Shown here in pieces: positions 21,294 to 21,900 of a stretch of 21,900 nt of DNA. The stretch lies in contig SHXL01000016.1 in the NCBI GenBank assembly GCA_009693345.1, forward strand, positions 1 to 21,900, in the 5' to 3' direction. The position numbers were made by a program, and so were the translations under genes. The notes under the pieces are model-generated. The model searched no databases and was not told where the DNA came from. It worked only from the letters and a program-made list of their open reading frames with translations. This DNA comes from Betaproteobacteria bacterium. GTDB taxonomy: Bacteria > Pseudomonadota > Gammaproteobacteria > Burkholderiales > SG8-39. Position 1 is the first letter of the stretch. Each line of letters begins with the position of its first letter.

Positions 21294-21900
21294 ATCGCGC
21301 GGCCGCGCTGTTTCGCGAGCAACTCTTCGGCATTCCGGATGTTCGATTCGACGCCCGGCATGTTGGGGTTCACCTCCAGCGCGCGGCGCCAGTAGGCGAT
21401 CGCCTTGTCGTACTGCTCGAGCCGGAAGTAGATCTGGCCGTAGCCCGAAAGGGCGCCGAAGTGGAACGGGTTGCGCTTCAGCACCTCCTCGCAGTCGGCG
21501 AGCGAGCGCTGGTAGTCGCCCGCAAGGTAGTGCACCGTGGCGCGCTTGTTCCAGCCCTCGGCGAACACCGGTTTGCGGCGGATCACCTCGCTGAAGGTCG
21601 CGACCGCTTCCTCGTGGCGGCCGGACTGCATGAGTTCCGCGCCGGGCGGCCATCATGCGGTCGATGGTCGGTTCGCCCGAGCGGCCCCAGAGCCGCCACA
21701 GGCCCTGCTCGGCGAAGCCGCGCACGAAGCCATCGTCGTCGCGCAGGCGCTTGACGAGCAGCGGCTGGTCCGCCATCCGGCCATGATTCGCGATCCAGAC
21801 GACCGCCTCGGCGCGCCGTCCGGCCACGGCGTCCCCGAGGGCGACCACCGCCTCAGCTCGATTTTGCGGCTCAGGGAATGCAACCAGCGGCACGCATGTT
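21290..21900 (-). pseudogene. HEAT/TPR repeat protein, frameshifted, running off the window
   Basis: Read from the window end, the frame gives PEPQNRAEAVVALGDAV and RRLRDDDGFVRGFAEQGLWRLWGRSGEPTID-like HEAT-type sequence up to RMMAA. It then degenerates, while the next frame supplies AELMQSGRHEEAVATFSEV, AEGWNKRATVHYLAGDYQRS, NPFHFGALSGYGQIYFRLEQYDKAI and ALEVNPNMPGVE, that is, three tetratricopeptide units ending at TAG 21292-21290. One extra G in the run at 21644-21646 (C on the coding strand) explains the break; removing it joins RMMAA to GAELMQSG. GTG 21893 is the first start seen, but the frame is open to the window edge, so the gene probably begins outside. Such proteins are thought to be protein-interaction modules. 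A single indel could also be an assembly error. Confidence 0.75.

Noticed and set aside
1..21900. Phage, plasmid, defence or secretion system in this window
   Set aside because: No integrase, transposase, nuclease, toxin, capsid or replication gene is visible; all recognisable genes are metabolic, transport, envelope or signalling genes.

Overview
The window is gene-dense, high-GC chromosomal DNA with no gene-free stretch above about 60 bases and no RNA gene, transposase or CRISPR array that I can see. The gene families (DUF4124, DUF3301 and DUF6279 proteins, a short ferredoxin-NADP reductase, HEAT/TPR protein, Liv-type ABC transporters, and the dispersed repeat that reads as WIPAFAGMT) point to a proteobacterium, most likely a betaproteobacterium. 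That placement is inference from gene content.

Layout. 1-1924: the end of a ChaC-type gamma-glutamylcyclotransferase, a secreted N-acetylmuramoyl-L-alanine amidase and a secreted DUF4124 protein, packed with overlapping ends. 1921-12754: a long co-directional catabolic and uptake cassette. It holds a broken alpha/beta hydrolase, a MaoC-type hydratase, a cyclase-family metal hydrolase, an orphan ABC binding protein, a short-chain dehydrogenase, a protein resembling L-2-amino-thiazoline-4-carboxylate hydrolase, a GMC flavoprotein, and a complete five-gene Liv-type importer (binding protein, two ATPases, two permeases). A minus-strand gene at 12732-13469, possibly a CnbZ-like aminomuconate deaminase, faces it. 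Together these suggest import and breakdown of a small, probably nitrogen-containing acid; the substrate cannot be read from sequence.

13470-16315: a multi-GAF histidine kinase gene carrying a nonsense codon and at least one frameshift, followed by an intact single-domain response regulator. 16337-20482: a DUF3301 membrane protein, ferredoxin-NADP reductase, a DUF6279 lipoprotein and a PAS-PAS-GGDEF-EAL protein, again joined by 1-4 base overlaps. The GGDEF part looks active; the EAL part has lysine at a key catalytic glutamate. 20484-21900: an alpha/beta hydrolase with no ordinary start codon, converging on a frameshifted HEAT/TPR gene that leaves the window.

Three things stand out. First, at least four and probably five genes carry 1-2 base indels or nonsense codons while their neighbours are intact, so either this strain is losing genes or the assembly has residual errors. 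Second, a palindromic dispersed repeat sits inside three coding regions and in two of them supplies part of the signal peptide. Third, many genes contain one short AT-rich, rare-codon island in otherwise extremely GC-rich coding sequence. I did not find a clearly new defence or mobile system; the most novel candidate biology is the uncharacterised catabolic cassette.
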